Shown here in pieces: positions 22,497-30,703 of a DNA stretch of 39,031 nt. Origin of the DNA: Paulinella micropora. Its lineage: Eukaryota > Cercozoa > Imbricatea > Euglyphida. The translations under genes were made by a program, and so were the position numbers. The stretch is taken from contig BJOX01000330.1 of NCBI GenBank assembly GCA_009731375.1, positions 196,247 to 235,277 of the forward strand, read 5' to 3'. Under the pieces are notes generated by a model. That model was not told the DNA's origin. It did not search any database and worked only from the letters and a program-made list of their open reading frames with translations. Position 1 is the stretch's first letter; each line of letters begins with the position of its first letter.

Positions 22497-23186
22497 TTAT
22501 AGATATATTTTTTTGGCTCCTTTCCCTTTGAAGCTTCTTATCGTATGAACGCCCCTCGTCGGCTTGACTAGCTTAGTATTTACAGCCGTAGCACCCATTA
22601 ACGATACGGGGTCAAATGCGGTTCGGTAGTTCGTGGTCAGCTTCGCCGTCTTAGCCCGCTTACCTTTTGGATTAACTTTCACCGCCACTCGGTCAATCAC
22701 TCCTTCAATTAGGTCCTTCGTGCTACTGCCTTTATTGTATGTGGTCGCCCTTACCCCAGTCTGTCGGCTTAAATCTTTCGCAATAGTTCCTCCAAGGCTA
22801 TGGCCTGTTAGCTCTACGTTATCTTTGCCATATTTCTTTATAACCTCATCAACCAACTTCTGTTCTTCTTTATATCTCGGAGTTCTTTTTAATACTCCCT
22901 TCACCAATGCGACATCGGTTAGCAGGTCTCGCTTATCTACTGAACCCCTAAATGCCACAATCGCCTTACCATCTTTTTCATATACTGTTGATTTCTCTTT
23001 GCTAGCAACTGGCTTCCATCCATCCGCACCTTTTCTATCCGACGAGGACGAATAGACATCCTCTGACAAATCCGCATTGCCTCCCTTCTGTTTCCTGTAT
23101 GCCTTACCAGCTTTTTTCAATGCTTCACCATAGCTTATACCGTGTTTAGCTGAGTAAGCCTTAACAAAGACAATCCATTCGCTCAT
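22497..23186 (-). CDS. Class 3 lipase with HMG/YABBY-like N-terminus
   Basis: The protein has 229 residues. Residues 1-35 (SEWIVFVKAYSAKHGISYGEALKKAGKAYRKQ) resemble the short HMG/YABBY-like segment common in virus proteins. The lipase domain follows: an oxyanion-type strand IVAFRGSVDKRDLLTDV (~73-90), the nucleophile elbow LTGHSLGGTIA (~125), a candidate acid FDPVSL (~195) and a candidate His in RGVHTI (~215), completing a Ser-Asp-His triad in class 3 order. The family hydrolyses acylglycerols or phospholipids. Lipases are recurrent in PLVs and may help cross host membranes during entry or exit. The gene is convergent with the polymerase, with a 9-base interval between stop codons. No signal peptide or TM segment is seen, which fits a virion-packaged enzyme. 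Confidence 0.85.
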   Translation of the reverse strand: MSEWIVFVKAYSAKHGISYGEALKKAGKAYRKQKGGNADLSEDVYSSSSDRKGADGWKPVASKEKSTVYEKDGKAIVAFRGSVDKRDLLTDVALVKGVLKRTPRYKEEQKLVDEVIKKYGKDNVELTGHSLGGTIAKDLSRQTGVRATTYNKGSSTKDLIEGVIDRVAVKVNPKGKRAKTAKLTTNYRTAFDPVSLMGATAVNTKLVKPTRGVHTIRSFKGKGAKKIYL

Positions 23187-23240
23187 CCTCCTATATTATT
23201 AATTTTTTATTTTTATACTGCCTACTATATACCCCCTACT

Positions 23241-23519
23241 ATGTCCGCCCTCACTAGACTGTGCGAGAAGTTCCAACAACTTTCAATTGAAGGCGAAAAG
23301 AAATCCTTCTCGTTGGAAGATGTCCAAAAGGTAATCCACGACGAAATAAAAGCGATTGAAGAAATGAGAAATGCTCAACCCAAAGACACATTTCATTTTG
23401 GGAAATACAAGGGTAAAAAAATAGAAGACATCGCAAAGATTGACAAGCCATATATTGAATGGTTAGTTCGTCAGCCTTGGGTCCAAAATAAAGACGAATT
23501 GAAGAGGTATTTACCGTAA
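23241..23519 (+). CDS. Small protein with exonuclease-X C-terminal-like motif
   Basis: The protein has 92 residues. The C-terminal half FHFGKYKGKKIEDIAKIDKPYIEWLVRQPW matches the pattern FGKYKGxxxxxIAxxDPxYLxWL. That pattern is found in a small domain (DUF3820 / exodeoxyribonuclease X C-terminal-like) often attached to or near nucleases. The N-terminal half is charged helix. It sits between lipase and DUF3223-like genes in opposite orientation to both. The ATG follows CCCCCTACT with a TATATA stretch upstream. A role in DNA processing is inference only. It overlaps the next gene tail to tail by 9 bases. Confidence 0.7.
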   Translation: MSALTRLCEKFQQLSIEGEKKSFSLEDVQKVIHDEIKAIEEMRNAQPKDTFHFGKYKGKKIEDIAKIDKPYIEWLVRQPWVQNKDELKRYLP

Positions 23520-24122
23520 GAGATACATTTTTCCTCTAATATTGATTTCTTTTTTTATAACCCGTAGTATTGCTTTCTGTTTGTGGAATTCGCTAAATTT
23601 GGTAAAATGCGGTTCTTTCAATAAACCGTCTTCAACTTCTAATTCTCTATTTACTTCAAGATATTGTTGAAGGATGTCTTTGAATTGTATAAGGTCAAAG
23701 TGGTGGTCAATATGGACATCAACCCGCTCATATATATCGCCACTTATTTCGCATATGTATCTGGGTTCAACGAATACATCAATAGCCATAAGGTCAAGAT
23801 ATTCTTGTATTTGCGGTCTTATTGTATTCCTGCTTGCTTCTTTTATCACTCTCGCCATTTTTTTTAATTTGCTAAGGCCTATGAGGTCAACACAGCAATT
23901 CCACGAAAACGGCTTACCATCTACACGAAAGTGTTTTCTCCCCGTGGTCAAATTACTTTCAACATCAACGATGCCATTTTTTAGACAAGGGTGATGGGTT
24001 ATTAGGTCTAGCACGAAATTGCTATCTTCTTGGTTCAGCACTTCACCATCGTTATATTTGTTTATCATTCTTCTTATGTAGGATTTGATAGATGTTTTTG
24101 TTAGAAACCGCCTACCACCCAC
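23511..24122 (-). CDS. DUF3223-like protein
   Basis: The protein has 203 residues. The region HHPCLKNGIVDVESNLTTGRKHFRVDGKPFSWNCCVDLI (~38-80) and the later DVHIDHHFDLIQFKDILQQYL (~130-150) fit what I remember of the DUF3223 fold. That fold occurs in plant DCL/Pol IV-associated proteins and in many virus and mobile-element proteins. The HxDHHF segment could coordinate metal. No function is established. Its TAA and the TAA of the plus-strand neighbour share the 9-base palindrome TTACCGTAA. The promoter side shows an AT-rich stretch with TATTATATTATTG. Confidence 0.55.
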   Translation of the reverse strand: MGGRRFLTKTSIKSYIRRMINKYNDGEVLNQEDSNFVLDLITHHPCLKNGIVDVESNLTTGRKHFRVDGKPFSWNCCVDLIGLSKLKKMARVIKEASRNTIRPQIQEYLDLMAIDVFVEPRYICEISGDIYERVDVHIDHHFDLIQFKDILQQYLEVNRELEVEDGLLKEPHFTKFSEFHKQKAILRVIKKEINIRGKMYLLR

Positions 24123-24190
24123 AACACAACTTACGACTATACATTACTATATTATTGTATTAGAAAAAATTATTACAAAAAATATCCACA

Positions 24191-25441
24191 TCATTGATCT
24201 TCTAAGTAATTAACTATAACACTCACATTTCCTCCATTATTAACAGTCGCGACAGACTTTTGTAAAAATGTTAGATTTTCACCAGGTGCGAGTTGAATGT
24301 CATAGGTTCGCAGGTCAATAAGCTGGCTAGAAGTAGCATTAACATACAATTTTAGAATTACGTCCGTCACAGTAGCACCACCCAGAGCAGTCGCAGCGGT
24401 GTCCTTTGATACCATTGAAGTTTTGGTATCAATATCCGCAAAGTTCTCAGCCGTAAGTGTTCCAGTCGTTTTCACAATTCGCACTATATTAACTTTGGTG
24501 TCTTCGTTTGATATGCTCACGAGAGATGGATAAACAATTGAATAATTGGTCAAACCATTAAAAGTTGTTTTATTTTTTATGCTGAGAATTGGGCTTTCCG
24601 TTGTGCTCGCCTTTTCATCTCCTTCCGCTTCGTTTGATATGCTTGAATTAACAGTGTTGGTGCCCTCAATAAACATACTACAACTGGCTGTTTTTAATAT
24701 TTGATTAGCATTACCAGCAGCATAATTTCTAATACAAGCTGAAAAAGGTAGGGTTGTATTTGAAAGACTAACACCCACATTCGCATTCGCATACCTAATT
24801 GTATGAACCAGCTGAAATTCTCCACTTGATGGATTTTCTATGTAGAACCTTATAGCACCAAAGCCAAGATATTGAAATTTAATCTGGAATACATTCCCTT
24901 TGGTCCAGTCTAAGGCGGGCATAATTTTGGTTCCATCACACGGGTCATCCCAGTTCGCCTGGGGAAAAAGTGTCGGCACCCCTCCTTTAACACTGGCGAT
25001 ATTCATTCCACCAGCTCTTACTTTATAAAAATAGAAGCCGTTGCTAAAATCACTTTCACCTATGCCGATATATGAATAATATGCTTTCGTTTCATCAGTT
25101 TCCCATAGAGCAGTAAATCTGGTAAGAACTCCCATACCTGTTCTGTATTTAATTCTTTTTTTACTAGTCAATACAGCATTCGCGGTCGTCTTCACATCTG
25201 TTTTAAGTTCGGCCATATTCGCATTAAATGAAATGGTCGCATCAGTTTGAGTTAATGTCCATATTCGTGTATTGATAGTGTATGGGAAAATCTCTTGTAA
25301 TACTGGTGATAATTGACCGACCAATGCTTCGCCGAAAGCGGTTTTCATACTATTGGTTTCAATGTTGCCGTCATATCCGACTTTGACATTTATGAAGTCG
25401 CCGTCGGGATTTTGTGCTATCAAATTTCGTTGGTGGCTCAT
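24191..25441 (-). CDS. Putative virion surface protein
   Basis: The protein has 416 residues and no Cys-rich, enzymatic or TM features. The N-terminal part (NIETNSMKTAFGEALVGQLSPVLQEIFPYTINTRIW, then GVLTRFTALWET...YYSYIGIGES...NGFYFYKVRAGG) follows a pattern I have seen in phage and large-virus appendage or decoration proteins. These often have an 'aFGEl...p..q..fpy.intr' opening and a beta-rich lectin-like domain. The C-terminus is beta-rich with NVSVIVNYLE. It lies directly downstream of the capsid gene and shares its late-promoter motif and inverted repeat (25443-25453) next to the ATG, which supports a structural role. An attachment or decoration protein is the best guess. Confidence 0.55.
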   Translation of the reverse strand: MSHQRNLIAQNPDGDFINVKVGYDGNIETNSMKTAFGEALVGQLSPVLQEIFPYTINTRIWTLTQTDATISFNANMAELKTDVKTTANAVLTSKKRIKYRTGMGVLTRFTALWETDETKAYYSYIGIGESDFSNGFYFYKVRAGGMNIASVKGGVPTLFPQANWDDPCDGTKIMPALDWTKGNVFQIKFQYLGFGAIRFYIENPSSGEFQLVHTIRYANANVGVSLSNTTLPFSACIRNYAAGNANQILKTASCSMFIEGTNTVNSSISNEAEGDEKASTTESPILSIKNKTTFNGLTNYSIVYPSLVSISNEDTKVNIVRIVKTTGTLTAENFADIDTKTSMVSKDTAATALGGATVTDVILKLYVNATSSQLIDLRTYDIQLAPGENLTFLQKSVATVNNGGNVSVIVNYLEDQ

Positions 25442-25475
25442 AGTAGGTCCTACAACCTCAAAAAATGTTTTGTGT
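25442..25475 (-). promoter_or_regulatory. Late-type leader: inverted repeat plus conserved motif
   Basis: GTAGG (25443-25447) and CCTAC (25449-25453) lie 1 base upstream of the ATG. They are followed on the plus strand by AACCTCAAAAAATG, matching the motif before the penton and TM genes. The arms are separated by one base, so this reads as a palindromic site rather than a stable hairpin. Confidence 0.55.
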
Positions 25476-25538
25476 AAGCTTCGTATATTATATGAAAAAA
25501 ATAAATCTAAATTTTTAAATATTACCTATTACCTGGGT

Positions 25539-27117
25539 TTATGTCCTAGTAATGGTTCCATTCTTAACATTTACTTCTTGCTGAGTTACGACAAATGTGT
25601 AATGATTGTAGGTGGCACTCACGACGGTTGCGATAAACTCCCATCGTCGCTCGGTGTCTAGGGATAATCCGCTGATTTCATTTTGGTCCTTGCTCCACAG
25701 AGGGCGAGTATTGTCAAAGCTATCGCACCAAAACCAGTTGTATTGATAAACATTGCTATTCATCAAAGACGAGCCTTCCAACTTCGGTTTAAGATACATA
25801 TAGTCTTCTAGTTTTCCAGTTTGACAATCAACATTAAATTCCTGCTGTCGTGCTCCGTCTAGTGTGGTGTAAAATGTTTGAACCTTTGAACCGAGCAGGT
25901 TGCTATTGTCGTAAGCAGTGTTCTTGTTTTCAGTTCCGTTAAACACAGAGTGATAAATCTTCTTAATTCGCCGTCCGTGGCCTCTGTCAAATCTAAGGAT
26001 AACATTTTGAGAAGTTGAAGTTGCCGTATTTTTATACAAGTAAGAATAATCAATGTTGAAGCTCATACCTTCGGGGCTCATAATCTTCTGCTGAATTGAT
26101 TGGATAACATCGGGATTGGTTTCAACAGCTAAGAAGAGGTTGAGGTTAGTGACGGCCACACTTAAATCCGCCGCCGCAACAGTGCCTCCGCCAGTAGAAA
26201 GAGGGTCATCGTTGTAATAAAAGATTTTGGGTGTCTGTTGCCAAACAATCCGCATAGTCAAAATTTCTGGAAACATAATAGTTTTATCCAGAGCGAAAAT
26301 AGTATTGTAAAGCATTCCAAGATTAATCTTAACATTAATACTTGGGTCGGCAGTATTAATAGCTCCTCCTGAGAAATACTTAGCCTCATTGTGCGCAACA
26401 TTAACAACACTAAGAGTGCCAGTTGCTGCTGCGATTAAACTATCATCGTGCCTGCGAGCATTGGTTGCTGGTTGAGTTAAGTAAGCTCGCATCTTAGTTT
26501 GGTATGAAGTCATAACTTCGGTAATACGAGTAGTAATCGCCGCCGAAACATCACCACCATTCGTAGCACCAACAGCGGTCAAAGCCGTTCCGTCTGCTTT
26601 TAGAGCGATAGCATCAAGCAAGCTAACTTTTCTTTCAGTCGCAGCGGTATTACTAAAACTCGCCCCATTTGTTGTGTTGTTCTTTTGAAGCATACAACCA
26701 GCTCCAGAGTTGTTGTCGTGGTTTTCCAAAGCGAGTAAATCATCAATGGAGGTTTCGGGTTTCCAAATCATCTTGCTAATATTGCCGACTTCATTAATGT
26801 CGCACAGATAAACACCACCTCTGGTAATCAATTGTATCTGCCTNNNNNNNNNNTATCTGCCTAATTGGTGCCAGACAGTCCATAAAGCATTTATTGTAGT
26901 TCGCCGCCTTCGCTGCAGGAGCATAAGTAAAACTCAAAACAGAGCGAGCCAAGTTAAATGGGCGACTAATAAGGTCAAAGTTGCTTTCCTGTCCTCCTGC
27001 GGTAGTTATAGTGATACTAGAAGAACCCTCACGAGGGGTAAGCTTATTCAAGCGATAAGAAGCACTGATGTAGTCAGTCCTGCTGAAATCTAGTTCGCCT
27101 CCGTGTTGTGTAGGCAT
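25539..27117 (-). CDS. MCP: Major capsid protein, double jelly-roll (gap inside)
   Basis: The gene opens MPTQHGGELDFSRTDYISASYRL and runs to ...NVKNGTITRT, about 520 residues, the usual PLV size. The segment FNLARSVLSFTYAPAAKA...NKCFMDCLAPIRQI and the later GAINTADPSINVKINLGM plus INVE-like beta strands fit a PLV-type double jelly-roll capsid protein. Ten Ns at 26844-26853 interrupt it. The nine bases on either side of the gap are the same (tatctgcct), so the contigs overlap. The apparent frameshift (9 duplicated + 10 N = 19 bases) is then an assembly artefact and the gene is most likely intact. It is the main building block of the icosahedral shell. Next upstream is the penton gene. Confidence 0.9.
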
Positions 27118-27192
27118 TTTGTGTAAGTGCTTTGTAGGGACACCCTACGACCCGAAGTTTTTGGTGAATCTTTTTTCAAAAGGTTCTATATT
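27118..27192 (-). promoter_or_regulatory. Capsid-gene leader and promoter
   Basis: GTAGGG (27134-27139) and CCCTAC (27143-27148) form a tight inverted repeat with ACA between. Next comes the motif TTTTTGGTGAATCTTTTTTC (from 27158), then AAAAGGTTCTATAT. The latter block recurs almost exactly before the gene at 31525-31887. The 5' leader end ...GCACTTACACAAA-ATG closely matches ...GCACTTACACCCA-ATG before the TM protein. Confidence 0.6.
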
Positions 27193-27253
27193 TTAATCTG
27201 AGAAAAAAATAAATAAATAATTCAAAAATACATTACTAACCTCCTGCGGGGTT

Positions 27254-27274
27254 ATAGGGGGAGCAGGCCCCTAT
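27254..27274 (-). terminator. Hairpin overlapping the penton stop codon
   Basis: ATAGGGG (27254-27260) pairs with CCCCTAT (27268-27274) around a 7-base loop. The TAG stop of the penton gene is inside one arm. A 3'-end processing or termination signal is plausible, by analogy with the hairpin rule known for mimivirus and Sputnik mRNAs. That analogy is inference. Confidence 0.5.
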
Positions 27275-28083
27275 CTAGATTTAAGCAGATTGAAAAATGA
27301 TGTAAATAAATTAAAATAATTCGTCTCGCGGTAAATCAATAAAGTCATAACAATGCCGAGGCTGTTGAGATTAACTGGTTGGTCGTTTTCGTCAGTCAAG
27401 TAAAACCGATACAAATTGCTTGAACTAGTAGATAACCGTTTGCCGTATTCACTGCCAGAGCCGTCGTAGATAACAGAGCCGAACGGGATTTCATTCGCTG
27501 TGTATATTTCTTGGAGCACGTGGTTATCGCCTTCGCCTACTAAATCTGACTGTAAATACAATGTTTTCTCACCGGTCAAGATTATGACATTCGGCGACAT
27601 AATAGTATTATTAGCAAAGAAATATGTTGAGTCGCGGCCAAAACCCATTACTTCGTGAATGCGAGTTTCGCCGTCAAATATAAACCGTGGTTGAATGCCT
27701 CCGTTATTCGCTACGGTAAATAATAGCTTGCCGTCTTCTGGGTCGGTGTTGGTATTGTTGCTCGTGACTGTGTATGTGTAGTCATTGGGGCTGTCTGCGG
27801 TCAGTATCTCAGATAGCTTATTTTTTAAGTTATTCATTGTGTAGTTTCCTTCGGGTATCGTAATTAGCGCCTCAAATCCATCTTCACTCAGAGTAAAAGT
27901 GTTATAAGGACTGGCCACAGAGTAATACGATTTAGGAACATAGATATGTAAAATTTTACAATGTGTTGGATTGTCTAGCGATTTCATATCAATGGAGTGT
28001 GTGAAATCACTGTCCGTGCCGTTTATCCTATTTTTGCTATTGACATAGTAAATGTTAGAGCTCCTGCCTCCCCTATATTCCAT
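27271..28083 (-). CDS. Penton / minor capsid protein (single jelly-roll)
   Basis: The protein has 270 residues. SSNIYYVNSKNRINGTDSDFTHSIDM (~8-33), ILHIYVPKSYYSV (~44-56), IPEGNYTMNNLKNKLSEIL (~75-93) and a C-terminal GIVMTLLIYRE are the recurrent signature of PLV penton proteins, which cap the fivefold vertices. It sits immediately upstream of the capsid gene on the same strand, the standard PLV arrangement. The ATG follows CTCCTACA, the inner end of a 7-bp inverted repeat in the leader. The stop TAG lies in a hairpin. Confidence 0.85.
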   Translation of the reverse strand: MEYRGGRSSNIYYVNSKNRINGTDSDFTHSIDMKSLDNPTHCKILHIYVPKSYYSVASPYNTFTLSEDGFEALITIPEGNYTMNNLKNKLSEILTADSPNDYTYTVTSNNTNTDPEDGKLLFTVANNGGIQPRFIFDGETRIHEVMGFGRDSTYFFANNTIMSPNVIILTGEKTLYLQSDLVGEGDNHVLQEIYTANEIPFGSVIYDGSGSEYGKRLSTSSSNLYRFYLTDENDQPVNLNSLGIVMTLLIYRETNYFNLFTSFFNLLKSR

Positions 28084-28156
28084 TGTAGGAGGTTTTTGAA
28101 AAAAAGCTCCTACGACCTCAAAAACTATACTGTCTACGACCGTAGGTTGTATATAT
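28084..28156 (-). promoter_or_regulatory. Penton late promoter with leader hairpin
   Basis: Reading in the gene direction: a TATATATA box (about 28150-28156), the palindromic motif CAACCTACGGTCGTAGACAG with three more bases to 28127, TATAGTTTTTGAGGTCGTAG, then a 7-bp inverted repeat GTAGGAG/CTCCTAC (28107-28113 and 28085-28091) ending one base before the ATG. The 23-bp palindromic motif is identical to one at 36475-36497. Confidence 0.65.
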
Positions 28157-28205
28157 AGGAAAATATATTTTTGTTTTAATTATCTGCCACAACGGAGGGG
28201 GTGCG

Positions 28206-30214
28206 CTAAATAAAAGTGTCAAAGCCGTAGCCGTTCTGGACTTTCAACTCATCGGCTTCTTTTTCTTTTAAGTCAGTCCAACCGGTGGCGAATTTGAACC
28301 TATTACCTTTTGCTCTTTCTTTAAGAAACCTAATACTATGCCACCCGCAGGTATCTGTCGTGTCGCTTTGGTTTTTAACCTGATTAACCTTCATAAGCAG
28401 ATATGTGCTCGGCTTACTCTTGTCAATAAGCTGTTTCATTTGGTGTAGAAATAGCTCGGTCGGCTTATACAGTGCAAGAGGGTCGTAGATTTCAATAGAG
28501 TCATCTTTAATGGTGTCAACCCAAACCGCAATCCAATGTGAACCTGGTTGGCTAGACTTATCCAAGTTCATAATAAAGCCATACTTCTTTCTTTTTTCAG
28601 GTTTCAGTTTGTTTATTTCGTCGCTCGCTACTGTTCCCAAATACCAATCATATTTCATAATGTTGTCTATTTCATCTGTCATCAATCCTCGGTAGGGGCC
28701 TCCTCCCCCTACAACCCCATCTACCTCGGGGGTTTCTACTGCCCCATCTACTGCCTCTGTTACTGCCTCATTTTGCGGTTGAACTTCTGGCGGTTGAACT
28801 TCTGGCATATTTTCTGGTAATTCAATTCCGAGATGATTTGAAACTTGATTTTTAATATTTGGGTCAATTCTCATTTCAGTTACCAAGCTACTTACATAGT
28901 CCTTCTTCTTCATTTTTTTCCTGTATTTGCCCTTCTTTAAATATTTCTTAATTGTTGATATTGTCAAAAGTTTGTGGATTAATTTCTCAATCGTTTTTGC
29001 CCCAGCCCCCTCTTGGTTTATTCCCAAATAATCGGCGAGTTTCTTTCTCATTTCATCCTGGTCTATTCCTAAATCAATACCTTCATCTACTATAACTTTT
29101 GCCATACCAGCAGTCGTGTGTTTTCCTTTAACTTTTTTTGGCGGTTGTTTGCCTTCGGCTATCATTTTCGCTTCCAAAGCAGGGCCTAAAACTTCGTGTA
29201 TTTTTAATTTTGGATACTTGTTATTTCTTAATCCACTTGAAATGTGTGTCACTTTATCTCTAATTTCAAAGTATTTCGCTGTGGCTTCCGCAGTCTTTTT
29301 TTCTTGTTCTAATTCTTTTTTGTATTGTTCCGCCAGTTCTTTCTGCTCTTCTGCTGATTGGGCGCTGGCTATTGCTTGCTCTATTCCTTTACCAAGCTTG
29401 TCAAATTCTGTTTTAGTCAAGCTAGTAATAAAACTCATTTTAAAGCCAGCTTCCTTCATTAATTCAATATACTTTTCTTTTAATGCTTTTTCCGCCTTTT
29501 TCTCTTCTTTTGTTTTCAACGGCATCCCTTTTTCTTCTGGTGCTTCTGGTGCTTGTGGTGCTTGGGGTGGGCCTAGTTGTGGTGCTTGTGGTGGTCCTAG
29601 TTGTGGGGCTTGTGGTGNNNNNNNNNNGCTTGTGGTGGTGCTTGTGGTGGTCCTAGTTGTGGTGCTAGTTGTGGTGCTTGTGGTGGTGCTTGTATGTATT
29701 GAGGTTGGAATTGTGGTGGTGGTAATAACATCAAATTGTTTTTTCTATCTTGTTCAAATTTTACATCCTCTATAAGTTTTTGCTCTCTGTTCGCCTCCCT
29801 TATTAATTCTTCTTGTCTTTCTTTAATGTCGGCATTCTCCTTCCTCTCCATTCTTTTCTTCTCATCTTCCGCCTGTTCTCTTAACTTCTTTTCCTTTTCC
29901 TCCTGCTCGTGTATTAGTTCATATTTCTTCAGCAGGTTGTTTTGTATCTGATTGCGGTTCTCGTGTTCAAGGCGATTGAATTCGGACTTAACAATTCGCT
30001 CTTTTGTCTTTCGTGTTTTCTTCGTTTTATTGTCCCCTTTCATATATTTCAAAAACAGTTTAACGATTTGAAGTGTTGAAAGGTCATTCGTTTTCTCGCC
30101 AAAGTTGAGATATGCTCGTTTGCCTTTCACTTTGATATATGGTCGGCCATCTTTTGTTCTGTATATCCTCGGGGGCCGTTGTTTGAGTTTCTTCTTTGGC
30201 TTCTTTACAACCAT
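28206..30214 (-). CDS. Adenain-like maturation protease with long N-terminal extension (gap inside)
   Basis: The C-terminal domain carries the Ulp1/adenain triad: GSHWIAVWVD (His), IEIYDPLALY (Asp) and TDTCGWHSI (Cys), in the order of adenovirus-type proteases that cleave virion precursors during maturation. An ATG at 29525 could start a 439-residue protease. However, the frame upstream of it stays open as a Pro/Gln/Ala/Leu repeat (PQLGPPQAPQ...) right to the Ns at 29618-29627. The next frame (29628-30214) ends in the same repeat. I therefore read one gene of about 670 residues: a basic N-terminal region (RTKDGRPYIKVKGKRAYL), a long charged coiled coil (~80-160), a PQ-rich linker, a second charged helical region, then the protease. 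The gap probably reflects repeat collapse. The leader CATATACAATGG resembles those of the polymerase and fibre genes. The stop is TAG. Confidence 0.8.
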
Positions 30215-30292
30215 TGTATATGTTAGAGAAAAAAATTAATATAAGATTTTACATTTGCAGAGACTTCGCCTCCGCACCTCCATATAGGGGGG

Positions 30293-30604
30293 TTACCGAA
30301 ACTTGACCGCTCCGCCTCGTTGCTTGCCGTATCCTTGTTTGGCCGCAGCCTTTGCTACACGGTCCGCATAAGGCACTCCGACATCGCTCAGAAAAGTAGC
30401 ACCCCTTGAAATCAATTGGTTCTTCTTGATAAATCTATTGGCATCCAAAATCGCTTGTCCGACTTTTTTCCAATTAACTTTGCCTCCTGTTTGTTTCTTT
30501 TTTGATTTTCTTTTCCCTCCTGCTTGTGGCATACTTACAGGGCTTGGATTGTAGCTGATATTGTATCCCGATGGTTGTGAAATAATCACTGGTGATGTTG
30601 GCAT
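30293..30604 (-). CDS. Basic Gly-rich virion protein, pX/pVI-like
   Basis: The protein has 103 residues and is strongly basic. GGKRKSKKKQTGGKVNWKKVGQ precedes a C-terminal FLSDVGVPYADRVAKAAAKQGYGKQRGG. Such GxGVPYAD...GYG-GG endings recur in small basic virion proteins of large DNA viruses and PLVs, and recall adenovirus core/minor capsid precursors that the protease cuts after Gly-Gly. The several GG sites (AGG, TGG, RGG) would suit the neighbouring adenain-like protease. A DNA-condensing or membrane-active role is inference. Confidence 0.65.
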   Translation of the reverse strand: MPTSPVIISQPSGYNISYNPSPVSMPQAGGKRKSKKKQTGGKVNWKKVGQAILDANRFIKKNQLISRGATFLSDVGVPYADRVAKAAAKQGYGKQRGGAVKFR

Positions 30605-30664
30605 CTATATAAAGTTCTGAAAAAAATAATTATTTTAAATTAAGTAAAACGAATATTGAAATTA

Positions 30665-30703
30665 GTCCCGCAAGCGGGACAATAGACTATCGCAAGCGAT
30701 AGT
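30665..30703 (-). terminator. Twin hairpins at the end of the ATPase gene
   Basis: Two perfect stem-loops lie in tandem, GTCCCG-CAAG-CGGGAC (30665-30680) and ACTATCG-CAAG-CGATAGT (30686-30703), with the same CAAG loop on the plus strand. The second contains the last codons and the TAG of the ATPase. They are well placed to be 3'-end signals. Confidence 0.6.

Noticed and set aside
29116-29951. Plus-strand Phe/Ser/Leu-rich ORFs resembling membrane proteins
   Set aside because: They are antisense shadows of Lys/Glu-rich coiled-coil coding sequence in the protease-fusion gene.
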